Shown here one piece after another: positions 26,814 through 34,098 of a stretch of DNA of 64,000 bases. Position 1 is the stretch's first letter. Each line of letters starts with the position of its first letter. The notes under the pieces were generated by a model, which saw only the letters and a list, made by a program, of their open reading frames with translations, did no database searches and was not told the DNA's origin. The stretch comes from Paraglaciecola chathamensis S18K6 (GTDB taxonomy: Bacteria > Pseudomonadota > Gammaproteobacteria > Enterobacterales > Alteromonadaceae). The stretch is taken from the NCBI GenBank assembly GCA_000314955.1, contig BAEM01000033.1, positions 62,001 through 126,000 on the forward strand, in the 5' to 3' direction. A program made the translations under genes and the position numbers.

Positions 26814-27473
26814 TTAATGCGCTATGGCTAGATTTTGTAGATCTTTTCTCCAACTGATATCGGTAATGGCAAGCGTTTTTAGTGCTGATCGCAAGGTAAG
26901 CAATGCTAATCTAGGTGCGATGGGAAATACTGACTGACCGTAAGCGGAAAGCGTTTCCCCATCGTCACTTAATAAGCTTTTTAATTGAGAAAATGATTTG
27001 CCTTGAATTACATGACTGATGCTTCGGGTCACTGTGTCATTACATTGTGGGCTTCTGCAGCGCTGGAAATAAAACCCTTTTAAGGTCCTGTCTAAATTGA
27101 TAGCCCAAGCGATTTCAACGAGCCCCCACTTTGCCCATTCAGAACGTGCTTGTAAAAAACCTTCTGCTTTTTGGTCTTTATACAAGACGTATAAGGTGTG
27201 CTTAGCGACTTCGCTTTGATGGATAGTGAAGGGTAGCTGCTGCTTCATTTGCTCACGATCTGCTTCGGTAACATCGGTTACCACAGTTCTAAATTGATAC
27301 TCTTGACTGTATAAAGCTTGGATAGCCGAGATGGGATCGCGCAATGAGCAGAACGCGGCCTGAGAGGGAAATGTTATTGTGAGCATAAAAAATGTAAGCG
27401 CAAAAAAAGCCGCTAATTTTGCCAGACTTGCCTTTGCAAGATCTGCTGGTTTTTTTACTTGAATGTTTGCCAT
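26814..27473 (-). CDS. Exported protein of unknown function, middle gene of the porin/GGDEF-EAL operon
   Basis: The 219-residue protein has an N-terminal signal (hydrophobic residues about 20-39 ending SQAA) and a mature start FCSLRDPISAIQALY. A middle region HTLYVLYKDQKAEGFLQAR followed by WGLVEIAWAINLD looks like a compact alpha/beta sensor, and CRSPQC gives a CX4C pair. I do not recognise a named domain; an FMN-binding-like fold is only a guess. Its ATG overlaps the TAA of the porin-like gene (TAATG) and it precedes the GGDEF-EAL gene by 13 nt, so it is probably the periplasmic partner of both. Confidence 0.7.
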   Translation of the reverse strand: MANIQVKKPADLAKASLAKLAAFFALTFFMLTITFPSQAAFCSLRDPISAIQALYSQEYQFRTVVTDVTEADREQMKQQLPFTIHQSEVAKHTLYVLYKDQKAEGFLQARSEWAKWGLVEIAWAINLDRTLKGFYFQRCRSPQCNDTVTRSISHVIQGKSFSQLKSLLSDDGETLSAYGQSVFPIAPRLALLTLRSALKTLAITDISWRKDLQNLAIAH

Positions 27474-28489
27474 TACAATCTGTATCTCATTTGAATGCTT
27501 AAGTCAGGCTCTATGTTAAGTGTAGGTGCTGCGTTTAATTTATGTTTAAACTGTGCGCTTATGTCAAAACCGTACGCATTTTGCCATTGCATACCCACTA
27601 CCCAGTAACTGGCAGAATCTTTTTTATTCATTTGTTTAATGTTTTGATAACCCAGTTGCATATAACTTTTAAATTGCTCTTTGGCGCCTATCCAAGCAAT
27701 TTCGGCGAAGCTATTTTGGGTATCGTTCCCTGCTTTTTGGCCAATAGATGACTCAAACATAAATTGCCACTGATAGTAAAAATATGAAGCATCTACCCCT
27801 AACTTTTTATGCTCGGTAGTGCCTGAACCAGTCAACACATCTCCGTAAAACCAAGAAAAACCTGCCGTTATATTTTTCTGACTCGGTGAACCAATACGAC
27901 CTGAAAAAATGTGCGGGTTATGGGAGCTGGTTAGCTCGTTTCCTGAGCCTCTGGTGAATGCGATTTCATATTCTAGATAAGGCAAAATACCGTTCACTGA
28001 CATCCCCCAATCGGCTTTTATCCCTCGGTCACCAAATGTGAATTGCCGTAACGTTCCATTGGTATCTTCCTGATACTCTAAGCCATAAGGAATTTCGAAA
28101 TGGCCTAGTTTTATATTGAGTCTGCCTTGAGCTAAGGCCGTAAAATTAAAGTTGGTGATGCGCCAAGTCAGTTGAGTATCATCACCATCGTCGAAGAAGA
28201 ATGGCACAGACGAAGCGTTATTTAATGATACCAAGTACGGTTGAAACATCAGGGTGCCTATGTCCCTATTTTTATGGCTGAACACCTTGTGCACGTCTAG
28301 CCCTAATACATAAGTAAAGGCATTGTGCTGGGTATCTGTGTTGCGATTGAGTCTAGCAGACGCATCAACAGACCAGCGCGCGTTGTCTCCCAGCAAGTCG
28401 CTACCGAGGTTCTCGGCATTGAGGATAAATGGAATGCAGCTTAAAAAAAGAGCAAGAATGTGTTGAGGCCCGGGGAAAAAAATCTGCAT
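27473..28489 (-). CDS. Porin-like outer-membrane beta-barrel protein
   Basis: A signal peptide (about 25 residues ending LNA) precedes about 310 residues of alternating polar/hydrophobic beta-strands with aromatic girdles. The protein ends with MRYRL, a C-terminal pattern close to the usual outer-membrane sorting signal. It is similar in style to DUF-type porins, with LGHFEIPYGLEYQ typical of the phosphate-selective porin-like barrels. Specificity is unknown. It heads a three-gene operon with a periplasmic protein and a GGDEF-EAL enzyme. Confidence 0.75.
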   Translation of the reverse strand: MQIFFPGPQHILALFLSCIPFILNAENLGSDLLGDNARWSVDASARLNRNTDTQHNAFTYVLGLDVHKVFSHKNRDIGTLMFQPYLVSLNNASSVPFFFDDGDDTQLTWRITNFNFTALAQGRLNIKLGHFEIPYGLEYQEDTNGTLRQFTFGDRGIKADWGMSVNGILPYLEYEIAFTRGSGNELTSSHNPHIFSGRIGSPSQKNITAGFSWFYGDVLTGSGTTEHKKLGVDASYFYYQWQFMFESSIGQKAGNDTQNSFAEIAWIGAKEQFKSYMQLGYQNIKQMNKKDSASYWVVGMQWQNAYGFDISAQFKHKLNAAPTLNIEPDLSIQMRYRL

Positions 28490-28734
28490 GAAATACTACT
28501 TTCCTTAATATTCTACCCAAGCAAATATATGCTTTTTAATTATAAGTTGAACCGCTTTGCTCGTGAATACTTGATGCTTGTCAATCTAGGTCATGTGCAC
28601 AGGTTTAACTCTAGCTGGCCAACTTACTTTTTCATATTAGACATAGATATAAATCAGACTTGGTTTTATCGCCAACTTTTAGTTTGTGAATCTGTGGTTT
28701 TATCCTCAGCACTTCGCTGCGAGGTACGGCCACG

Positions 28735-29427
28735 TTATATTTGACACAGGGTTTTAAGTTTCATGTAGTCAATAATCGTCATTTGGCCATAGTGAACTTG
28801 AATAACATCTTGCGCTTGCAGCTCTTGGAGTAATTTATTCACGGTTTGTCTAGAGCTGTGAAGCATTAAGGCAAGCGATTCTTGGGAGATGCGTAAGGTG
28901 GTACCATTTTCGATGGGTGCCTGATGTTCTAACCCCTCGGCTAATAACAGAATTCGTCCACACAATTTGCCTTTTAACGATAAGCTTCCGGTTTCATCGA
29001 TAAACGAAAATGTGGTGCGAATGCGTTGGCAAAGCAGGCGCATGAAATGCGGGTACAGTGTTGGGTGTTCTACCAATAGTGCTTTGAAGTCATGGCTAGA
29101 TATTTTCAATAGCTCACAGGGTGTTTCAGCATGCGCATCATGAGCACGGGGCAATCCGTCGAACAAGGATATTTCGCCAAACCAATTCCCTGGTTGCATC
29201 CAGGTTAAAATTAGCTCTTTGCCTTCAAGGGTTACATTACTCAAACGGACCTTACCTGACATTACGCAGTACAAACCGTCACCTAAATCATGTTTCTGAT
29301 AAACAAGTTGCCCTGTTTCAAGGCGCTTTAATTTCGCTGCCGTGACGAGTTGCTCGATAATGTCTTGCGGAAGTGATTTAAACCAAGGGCTCTGACTAAG
29401 AATGGGTCTAATTGTGTCTAAATGCAT
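28735..29427 (-). CDS. Crp/Fnr-family transcription regulator
   Basis: The effector domain (about 1-130) has the cyclic-nucleotide-like beta-roll with LGDGLYCVMSGKVRL and GNWFGEISLFDGLPRA. The C-terminal winged helix (about 160-225) contains ISQESLALMLHSSRQTVNKL as the helix-turn-helix. There is no N-terminal cysteine cluster, so it is not an FNR-type iron-sulfur sensor. The start ATG at 29427 gives 230 residues; the frame continues upstream, but the extra residues lack family features. It is divergent from the aldolase/MEST-like pair 95 bp away, a likely target. Confidence 0.85.
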   Translation of the reverse strand: MHLDTIRPILSQSPWFKSLPQDIIEQLVTAAKLKRLETGQLVYQKHDLGDGLYCVMSGKVRLSNVTLEGKELILTWMQPGNWFGEISLFDGLPRAHDAHAETPCELLKISSHDFKALLVEHPTLYPHFMRLLCQRIRTTFSFIDETGSLSLKGKLCGRILLLAEGLEHQAPIENGTTLRISQESLALMLHSSRQTVNKLLQELQAQDVIQVHYGQMTIIDYMKLKTLCQI

Positions 29428-29522
29428 AGGAATTATCTTGAATTGTCGTATTAGCGACAGTTTGTAACTTACCTGTAGATTAAGTTGTTGACACAAATTT
29501 AACAATCTAAAGAAGCAAATTT

Positions 29523-30275
29523 ATGTCAGCAGTAAAGCAACAGGTTAGTGAGCAAGAGTGGAAAGCCAGAGTCGACTTAGCGGCTGCGTATCGTATGGTG
29601 GCCCATTATGGTTGGGATGATTTGATTTTTACTCATATCTCAGCCCGTGTGCCGGGGCCAGAACATCATTTTTTAATTAACCCCTACGGTATGATGTTTG
29701 ACGAAGTAACGGCTTCAAGTTTAGTTAAAGTGAACTTGCAAGGCGAAAAGGTCATGGAGTCTGATTATGATATTAATCCGGCAGGTTTTGTGATCCACAG
29801 TGCGGTGCATGAAGCACGCGAAGATGCGCAATGTGTTATGCATTTGCACACAACGGCCGGTATCGCGGTCTCGACCCAGAAACAAGGGCTTTTACCTTTA
29901 AGTCAGCAGTCTTTATTTGCGCTGTCTTCTATGTCGTATCATGAGTATGAAGGGGTTGCGTTAAACCCTGATGAGAAAAAGCGTCTGGTGGCTGACCTTG
30001 GCAGCACTAATTTCATGATATTACGCAACCACGGCTTGCTGACGTGCGCTGATTCTATCGCGGATGCATTTTTGGGAATGTTTTTACTGCAGCGCTCGTG
30101 TGAAATACAACTACAAGCACAAGCGTCTGGTCAAGAACTGATACCCATCCCTGAACAAATATTGGCGGGCATTCGAGCCCAAGCACAACAAGTTACTCGC
30201 TCTGCTGGCGGCGCGCTTGCTTGGCCGGGTATTTTACGTCAACTCGATCGAACCAATCCTGGTTATGACCAATAA
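29523..30275 (+). CDS. Class II aldolase/adducin family protein
   Basis: The 250-residue protein has the class II aldolase fold signatures: FTHISARVPG near the N-terminus, VMHLHTTAGIAVS with the His-X-His zinc ligands (HLH) and the later FMILRNHGLLTC with the third His. The acid Glu position falls in SAVHEAR. Members cleave phosphorylated sugars such as L-fuculose phosphate, but many related proteins have unknown substrates. Its stop overlaps the start of the MEST-like hydrolase by one base (TAATG). Confidence 0.85.
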   Translation: MSAVKQQVSEQEWKARVDLAAAYRMVAHYGWDDLIFTHISARVPGPEHHFLINPYGMMFDEVTASSLVKVNLQGEKVMESDYDINPAGFVIHSAVHEAREDAQCVMHLHTTAGIAVSTQKQGLLPLSQQSLFALSSMSYHEYEGVALNPDEKKRLVADLGSTNFMILRNHGLLTCADSIADAFLGMFLLQRSCEIQLQAQASGQELIPIPEQILAGIRAQAQQVTRSAGGALAWPGILRQLDRTNPGYDQ

Positions 30276-31168
30276 TGGAGCGCTTTCCCAATTTTGAGCA
30301 GTATCAAGCGAGTGCCAGTTACGCGCAAATTGGTGAACACAAAATCGCATACTGGACTGCACAAGATGCAGTGGCGGTTGAAAATGACGAGCCGTGGGTT
30401 TTATTGATCCATGGTTTCCCCAGTGCTGCTTGGGATTGGCACAATCAATGGCACGTATTACGCCCAAAATATCGCTTAGTGTGTCTCGATCTTCTGGGCT
30501 TCGGGCTGTCAGATAAACCCAATAAACACGATTACAGTTTACTTGAGCAAGCGGATATTCTCGAAGTGCTGTTGGCGCAATTGCATATTAAGCGATGCCA
30601 TATTTTAGCCCATGATTACGGTGATTCAGTGGCACAAGAGTTATTGACTCGCCATGCTGAAAAGCGCTCAAATTTGAGTATTCAAAGTGTCTGTTATTTG
30701 AATGGCGGATTATTCGCTGATTGTCACCGTCCACTGTTAACGCAAAAACTGCTTAAAAGCCCTTTGGGGCCGCTTATGGCAAGGTTCATGAGTCAAAGTA
30801 GTTTGCACCGCAGTTTCGCTAAAATATTTGGCCCTAGTAGCCCGCCTGACGCTGCGCACATTGCGATCTTGTATGCGTTGCTGGAATGGAAACAGGGAAA
30901 ACGTGTGCTTCCACATTTATTGAAATATATAGATGAGCGTAAAGCTCAGGCCTCTCGCTGGATTAACGCCATGCAACACACATCGGTGCCCCAGTGTTTT
31001 ATTAATGGTGTGCATGATCCAATATCGGGCCAACATATGTTGAACCAGTTTGAACACCTATTACCCCATGCGCAAACTTATGCCTTGCAAGTCGGTCATT
31101 ATCCTCAACTTGAAGCGCCAAAAGAGGTCACCGCTCTCTACCTAGCATTCGTCAATCATCTTGGCTAG
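30275..31168 (+). CDS. Alpha/beta hydrolase of the MEST/epoxide-hydrolase type
   Basis: The fold is clear: LIHGFPSAAWDW (oxyanion loop), the nucleophile elbow AHDYGDSVAQELL with Asp rather than Ser, the second acid in GVHDPIS and His in VGHYPQLE. The Asp nucleophile and the blocks NGGLF...HRPLLTQKLLKSP and HYPQLE resemble the eukaryotic imprinted MEST/PEG1 hydrolase. Substrate unknown; epoxide or halide chemistry is possible because of the Asp nucleophile. It is coupled to the aldolase gene upstream and followed by an 11-bp minisatellite. Confidence 0.82.
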   Translation: MERFPNFEQYQASASYAQIGEHKIAYWTAQDAVAVENDEPWVLLIHGFPSAAWDWHNQWHVLRPKYRLVCLDLLGFGLSDKPNKHDYSLLEQADILEVLLAQLHIKRCHILAHDYGDSVAQELLTRHAEKRSNLSIQSVCYLNGGLFADCHRPLLTQKLLKSPLGPLMARFMSQSSLHRSFAKIFGPSSPPDAAHIAILYALLEWKQGKRVLPHLLKYIDERKAQASRWINAMQHTSVPQCFINGVHDPISGQHMLNQFEHLLPHAQTYALQVGHYPQLEAPKEVTALYLAFVNHLG

Positions 31169-31176
31169 CGAGCACT

Positions 31177-31264
31177 TAGATAGCAGCTAGATAGCAGCTA
31201 GATAGCAGCTAGATAGCAACTAATCCGAAGCTAGATAGCAACTAGCCCGCACTTAGATAGTAAC
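31177..31264. repeat. 11-bp tandem repeat (eight units)
   Basis: Eight units stay in exact 11-bp phase from 31177 to 31264. The consensus is TAGATAGCARC; units 1-4, 6 and 8 are near-identical and units 5 and 7 keep only their TA start and length. Degenerate TAGATAA and TAGACGAATAG remnants run on to about 31310. TAG stops occur throughout, so it is non-coding. The remaining spacer to 31504 shows no other feature. Confidence 0.85.
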
Positions 31265-31504
31265 TAGGCATTATCCAAATAGTCCTTAGATAAATAGGGC
31301 TTAGACGAATAGTAAACCACAGGATTGTAAAATTACGGACCAAGAGGAAAGTGATTAGACCATTGTCAAATCAGTACATAAAATTCTTTCTGGGCATTTA
31401 GCTTCTGGTCCTGCCGTGGCATACTTGCGCTCTTTTTTTAAGCCTGAACCTAACGCGTATTCGGGCGCAGCGCTATTTCGCTGGCGTGTCATGGAGCCTA
31501 TCTG

Positions 31505-32629
31505 GTGAAAATTTATTATGAAGACAGTCTACCTTACGCTGCTGAATTTTTTGCAGGACTAGGTGATAGCCAGGTTTTTTCTCATAAAGATGTCAATGCC
31601 GAACTTGTCGCAGACGCCGATGTGCTATTGGTACGTTCGACCACTAAGGTTAATGCAGCGCTTCTTGATGCTAATAAAGCTATCAAATACGTAGGCACCG
31701 CAACCGCCGGCACTAACCATTTAGATAAAGCCTATCTGCAAAGTCGTGGCTTAGCCGTTCAATCTGCAGCGGGATGCAATGCTGTTGCGGTTGCCGAATA
31801 TGTGTTGAGCGCTTTATTTGTAATGGCGGAAAAACTCGATTGGCAGCTAACCGATAAAACCGTTGGTATAGTAGGGGCAGGGCATGTCGGCACTCGCTTA
31901 AGCGAGAAATTGACCGCGCTTGGTATTCAGTATTATTTATGCGATCCCCCATTGGCAGATGCCGGTGACAGTAGGGACTTCGTTACGATGGATACCATCA
32001 TGCAGTGCGATATTATTAGTCTACATGTTCCCCTTATTGAAGGCGGTAAGTACAACACAGAGCACATGTTTGACACGTCTCGCATCGCTCAGTTGCGGGA
32101 AGACCAGCTTTTGATTAACGCTTGTCGAGGTGAAGTGATTGATAACAAAGCGCTATTAGCGAGTTTTGTAGCAGGCCGTAAACTGAATATCGTATTAGAT
32201 GTTTGGGAGAACGAGCCAGATATCGACCAAGCGCTTGTGCCGTATATTGCATTAGCCACCGCGCACATTGCTGGGCATACCGTTGAAGGAAAAGCCCGTG
32301 GTACTGAAATGCTCTATCAACAAGTTTGTGAGCAGTTTGGGTTTGATGCGACGAAGAAGCTTAGTGACTATTTACCGTCACCACAGCCGAACTGTATTAA
32401 CCTTGATGAAACCCTTGAAGGGCAGGCGCTACTCAGTGCGTTGGTGCTCAGTGTTTATGATATCCGTATGGACTCAGCGCAATTTAAAAACACCATTGCG
32501 CAACCAGATCAATTTAGATATATCCGAAAAAACTATTCTATTCGAAGAGAATTCGCTGCACTTAGCGTAAATACTGGAAATTATCCTGGATCAGAGGCAA
32601 TCTACGCACTCGGATTCAACCGTAAATAA
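31505..32629 (+). CDS. pdxB: Erythronate-4-phosphate dehydrogenase
   Basis: PdxB oxidises 4-phosphoerythronate in pyridoxal phosphate synthesis. The protein has the D-isomer 2-hydroxyacid dehydrogenase layout: NAD motif VGIVGAGHVGTRLSEKL, catalytic Arg in INACRGEVID, Glu in WENEPDID and His in AHIAGHTVEGKARG. The last of these is characteristic of PdxB, as is the extra C-terminal dimerisation domain. The start is a GTG with TGGAG upstream. At 374 residues it fits E. coli PdxB (378). asd follows after 40 nt. Confidence 0.93.
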   Translation: MKIYYEDSLPYAAEFFAGLGDSQVFSHKDVNAELVADADVLLVRSTTKVNAALLDANKAIKYVGTATAGTNHLDKAYLQSRGLAVQSAAGCNAVAVAEYVLSALFVMAEKLDWQLTDKTVGIVGAGHVGTRLSEKLTALGIQYYLCDPPLADAGDSRDFVTMDTIMQCDIISLHVPLIEGGKYNTEHMFDTSRIAQLREDQLLINACRGEVIDNKALLASFVAGRKLNIVLDVWENEPDIDQALVPYIALATAHIAGHTVEGKARGTEMLYQQVCEQFGFDATKKLSDYLPSPQPNCINLDETLEGQALLSALVLSVYDIRMDSAQFKNTIAQPDQFRYIRKNYSIRREFAALSVNTGNYPGSEAIYALGFNRK

Positions 32630-32669
32630 GTTACTTAAACAAATAAACATTTTTTAGGAGTTATGCTAC

Positions 32670-33686
32670 ATGTCTCGGTCTTTTGATGTCGCCGTGTTGG
32701 GTGCTACTGGTTTAGTAGGACAACACATGATTGAAATTCTTGAACAAAGAGGATTTCCAGTCAACAAACTTTACCCATTGGCAAGTTCACGTTCTGCTGG
32801 TGGTACGGTGACGTTTAAGGGTGAAGAAGTAACTGTGTTAGACGCAGATACCTTTGATTGGAGTTTAGTACAATTAGGTTTCTTCTCGGCCGGTGGCAGT
32901 GTTTCTGAAAAGTTCGCCCCGATTGCTGCAGAAGCAGGTTGCGTTGTTATCGATAATACATCGCACTACCGTTACGAACCTGATATCCCGTTAGTGGTAC
33001 CAGAAGTTAACGCCCACGCGCTAGCCGATTTTCGTAATCGCAACATCATTGCTAACCCTAATTGCTCAACGATTCAGATGATGGTCGCCCTTAAGCCTAT
33101 TCACGACGCGGTAGGTATTGATCGTATTAACGTTAGTACTTATCAGTCTGTTTCTGGTGGCGGCAAAGAGTCTATGGATGAGTTAGCAAAACAAACTGCT
33201 GCCTTATTGAACGGTCAGGAAGCAAAACCTGAAGCCTTTAGTCGTCAAATTGCGTTTAACGTTATCCCTCAAATTGATGTGTTTTTAGACAATGATTACA
33301 CCAAAGAAGAAATGAAAATGGTGTGGGAAACTCAGAAAATTTTAGGTGACGAAAGCATCCGTGTTAACGCCACCGCAGTAAGAGTGCCCGTGTTTTATGG
33401 TCACGGTGAAGCTATTCATATCGAAACTCGTACGCCCATAGATGCGCAAGATGCGAAAAATCTGTTAGCGCAAGCCCCTGGTATTGTTTTAAAAGCAGAC
33501 CCTGCGGACTTTCCTACTCAAGTAGGTGATGCAAGCGGCAATGATGATGTTTTTGTTGGCCGTGTACGTAATGATATCAGTCACCCTAATGGATTAAACA
33601 TGTGGGTTGTTTCTGATAATGTGCGCAAAGGCGCTGCTACCAACAGCATTCAGATTGCTGAGGTACTGATCCGCGATTACATGTAA
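32670..33686 (+). CDS. asd: Aspartate-semialdehyde dehydrogenase
   Basis: It reduces aspartyl phosphate to aspartate semialdehyde for lysine, threonine and methionine. The NADP fold opens VAVLGATGLVGQHMIEIL; the active-site Cys is in IANPNCSTIQMMVAL, followed by SVSGGGKESMDEL and the catalytic His in VPVFYGHGEAIHIET. The active Cys separates it from the non-catalytic Usg protein that occupies this position beside pdxB in E. coli. Length is 338. pdxB upstream, terminator and fimV downstream. Confidence 0.9.
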   Translation: MSRSFDVAVLGATGLVGQHMIEILEQRGFPVNKLYPLASSRSAGGTVTFKGEEVTVLDADTFDWSLVQLGFFSAGGSVSEKFAPIAAEAGCVVIDNTSHYRYEPDIPLVVPEVNAHALADFRNRNIIANPNCSTIQMMVALKPIHDAVGIDRINVSTYQSVSGGGKESMDELAKQTAALLNGQEAKPEAFSRQIAFNVIPQIDVFLDNDYTKEEMKMVWETQKILGDESIRVNATAVRVPVFYGHGEAIHIETRTPIDAQDAKNLLAQAPGIVLKADPADFPTQVGDASGNDDVFVGRVRNDISHPNGLNMWVVSDNVRKGAATNSIQIAEVLIRDYM

Positions 33687-33702
33687 TCAACGAACATAAT
33701 AA

Positions 33703-33749
33703 AATTAACCCACGGTGCGTATTTTATGCCCGTGGGTTAATTGTTTTTA
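33703..33749 (+). terminator. Rho-independent terminator after asd
   Basis: A 13-bp perfect stem AATTAACCCACGG (33703-33715) / CCGTGGGTTAATT (33730-33742) is followed by GTTTTTAA. It begins 16 nt past the asd stop and separates pdxB-asd from fimV. Confidence 0.85.
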
Positions 33750-34098
33750 AAGCAAGCCACTTTGAATATTCACTTTTAGTTTAGCCACTTATATATTCAT
33801 ATTTTAATTGGAAGTGCCGATAGCCTTTTATAGTCTTAGCGTAAATCAAGAAAAATTTAGGATACATGCCCTTTGTGAAACAAGGGAAAAACGTCACTAA
33901 AATGCCATTCTAGATCATCTTAACCTTCTGGTTTATAGTAAGATATGAAGACGTTATCCACTTGATATATGTACTTGTGGAATATTTTTTGCTCTCATTT
34001 GTTGTAATATGCAAGTGCGCGTATCAATAAGAATAAATGATTTTGTAAATACCCCTGATGGCGGGTTATTTACCCTAATTTTGAGGCATAAAGGATCA
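33750..34098. other. Spacer in front of fimV
   Basis: About 350 AT-rich bases with no gene or strong repeat. The fimV promoter must lie here; no operator is recognised. The last part (34009-34098) is open in the fimV frame but the better start is at 34099. Confidence 0.5.

Noticed and set aside
31177-31264. Could the regular repeat be a CRISPR array?
   Set aside because: Units are 11 bp and directly adjacent, with no spacers of constant length and no cas genes nearby.
32670-33686. Annotation as Usg (non-enzymatic asd-like protein), by its position beside pdxB
   Set aside because: The catalytic Cys (NPNCSTIQ) and His (YGHGEAIH) are intact, so an active Asd is the better call.
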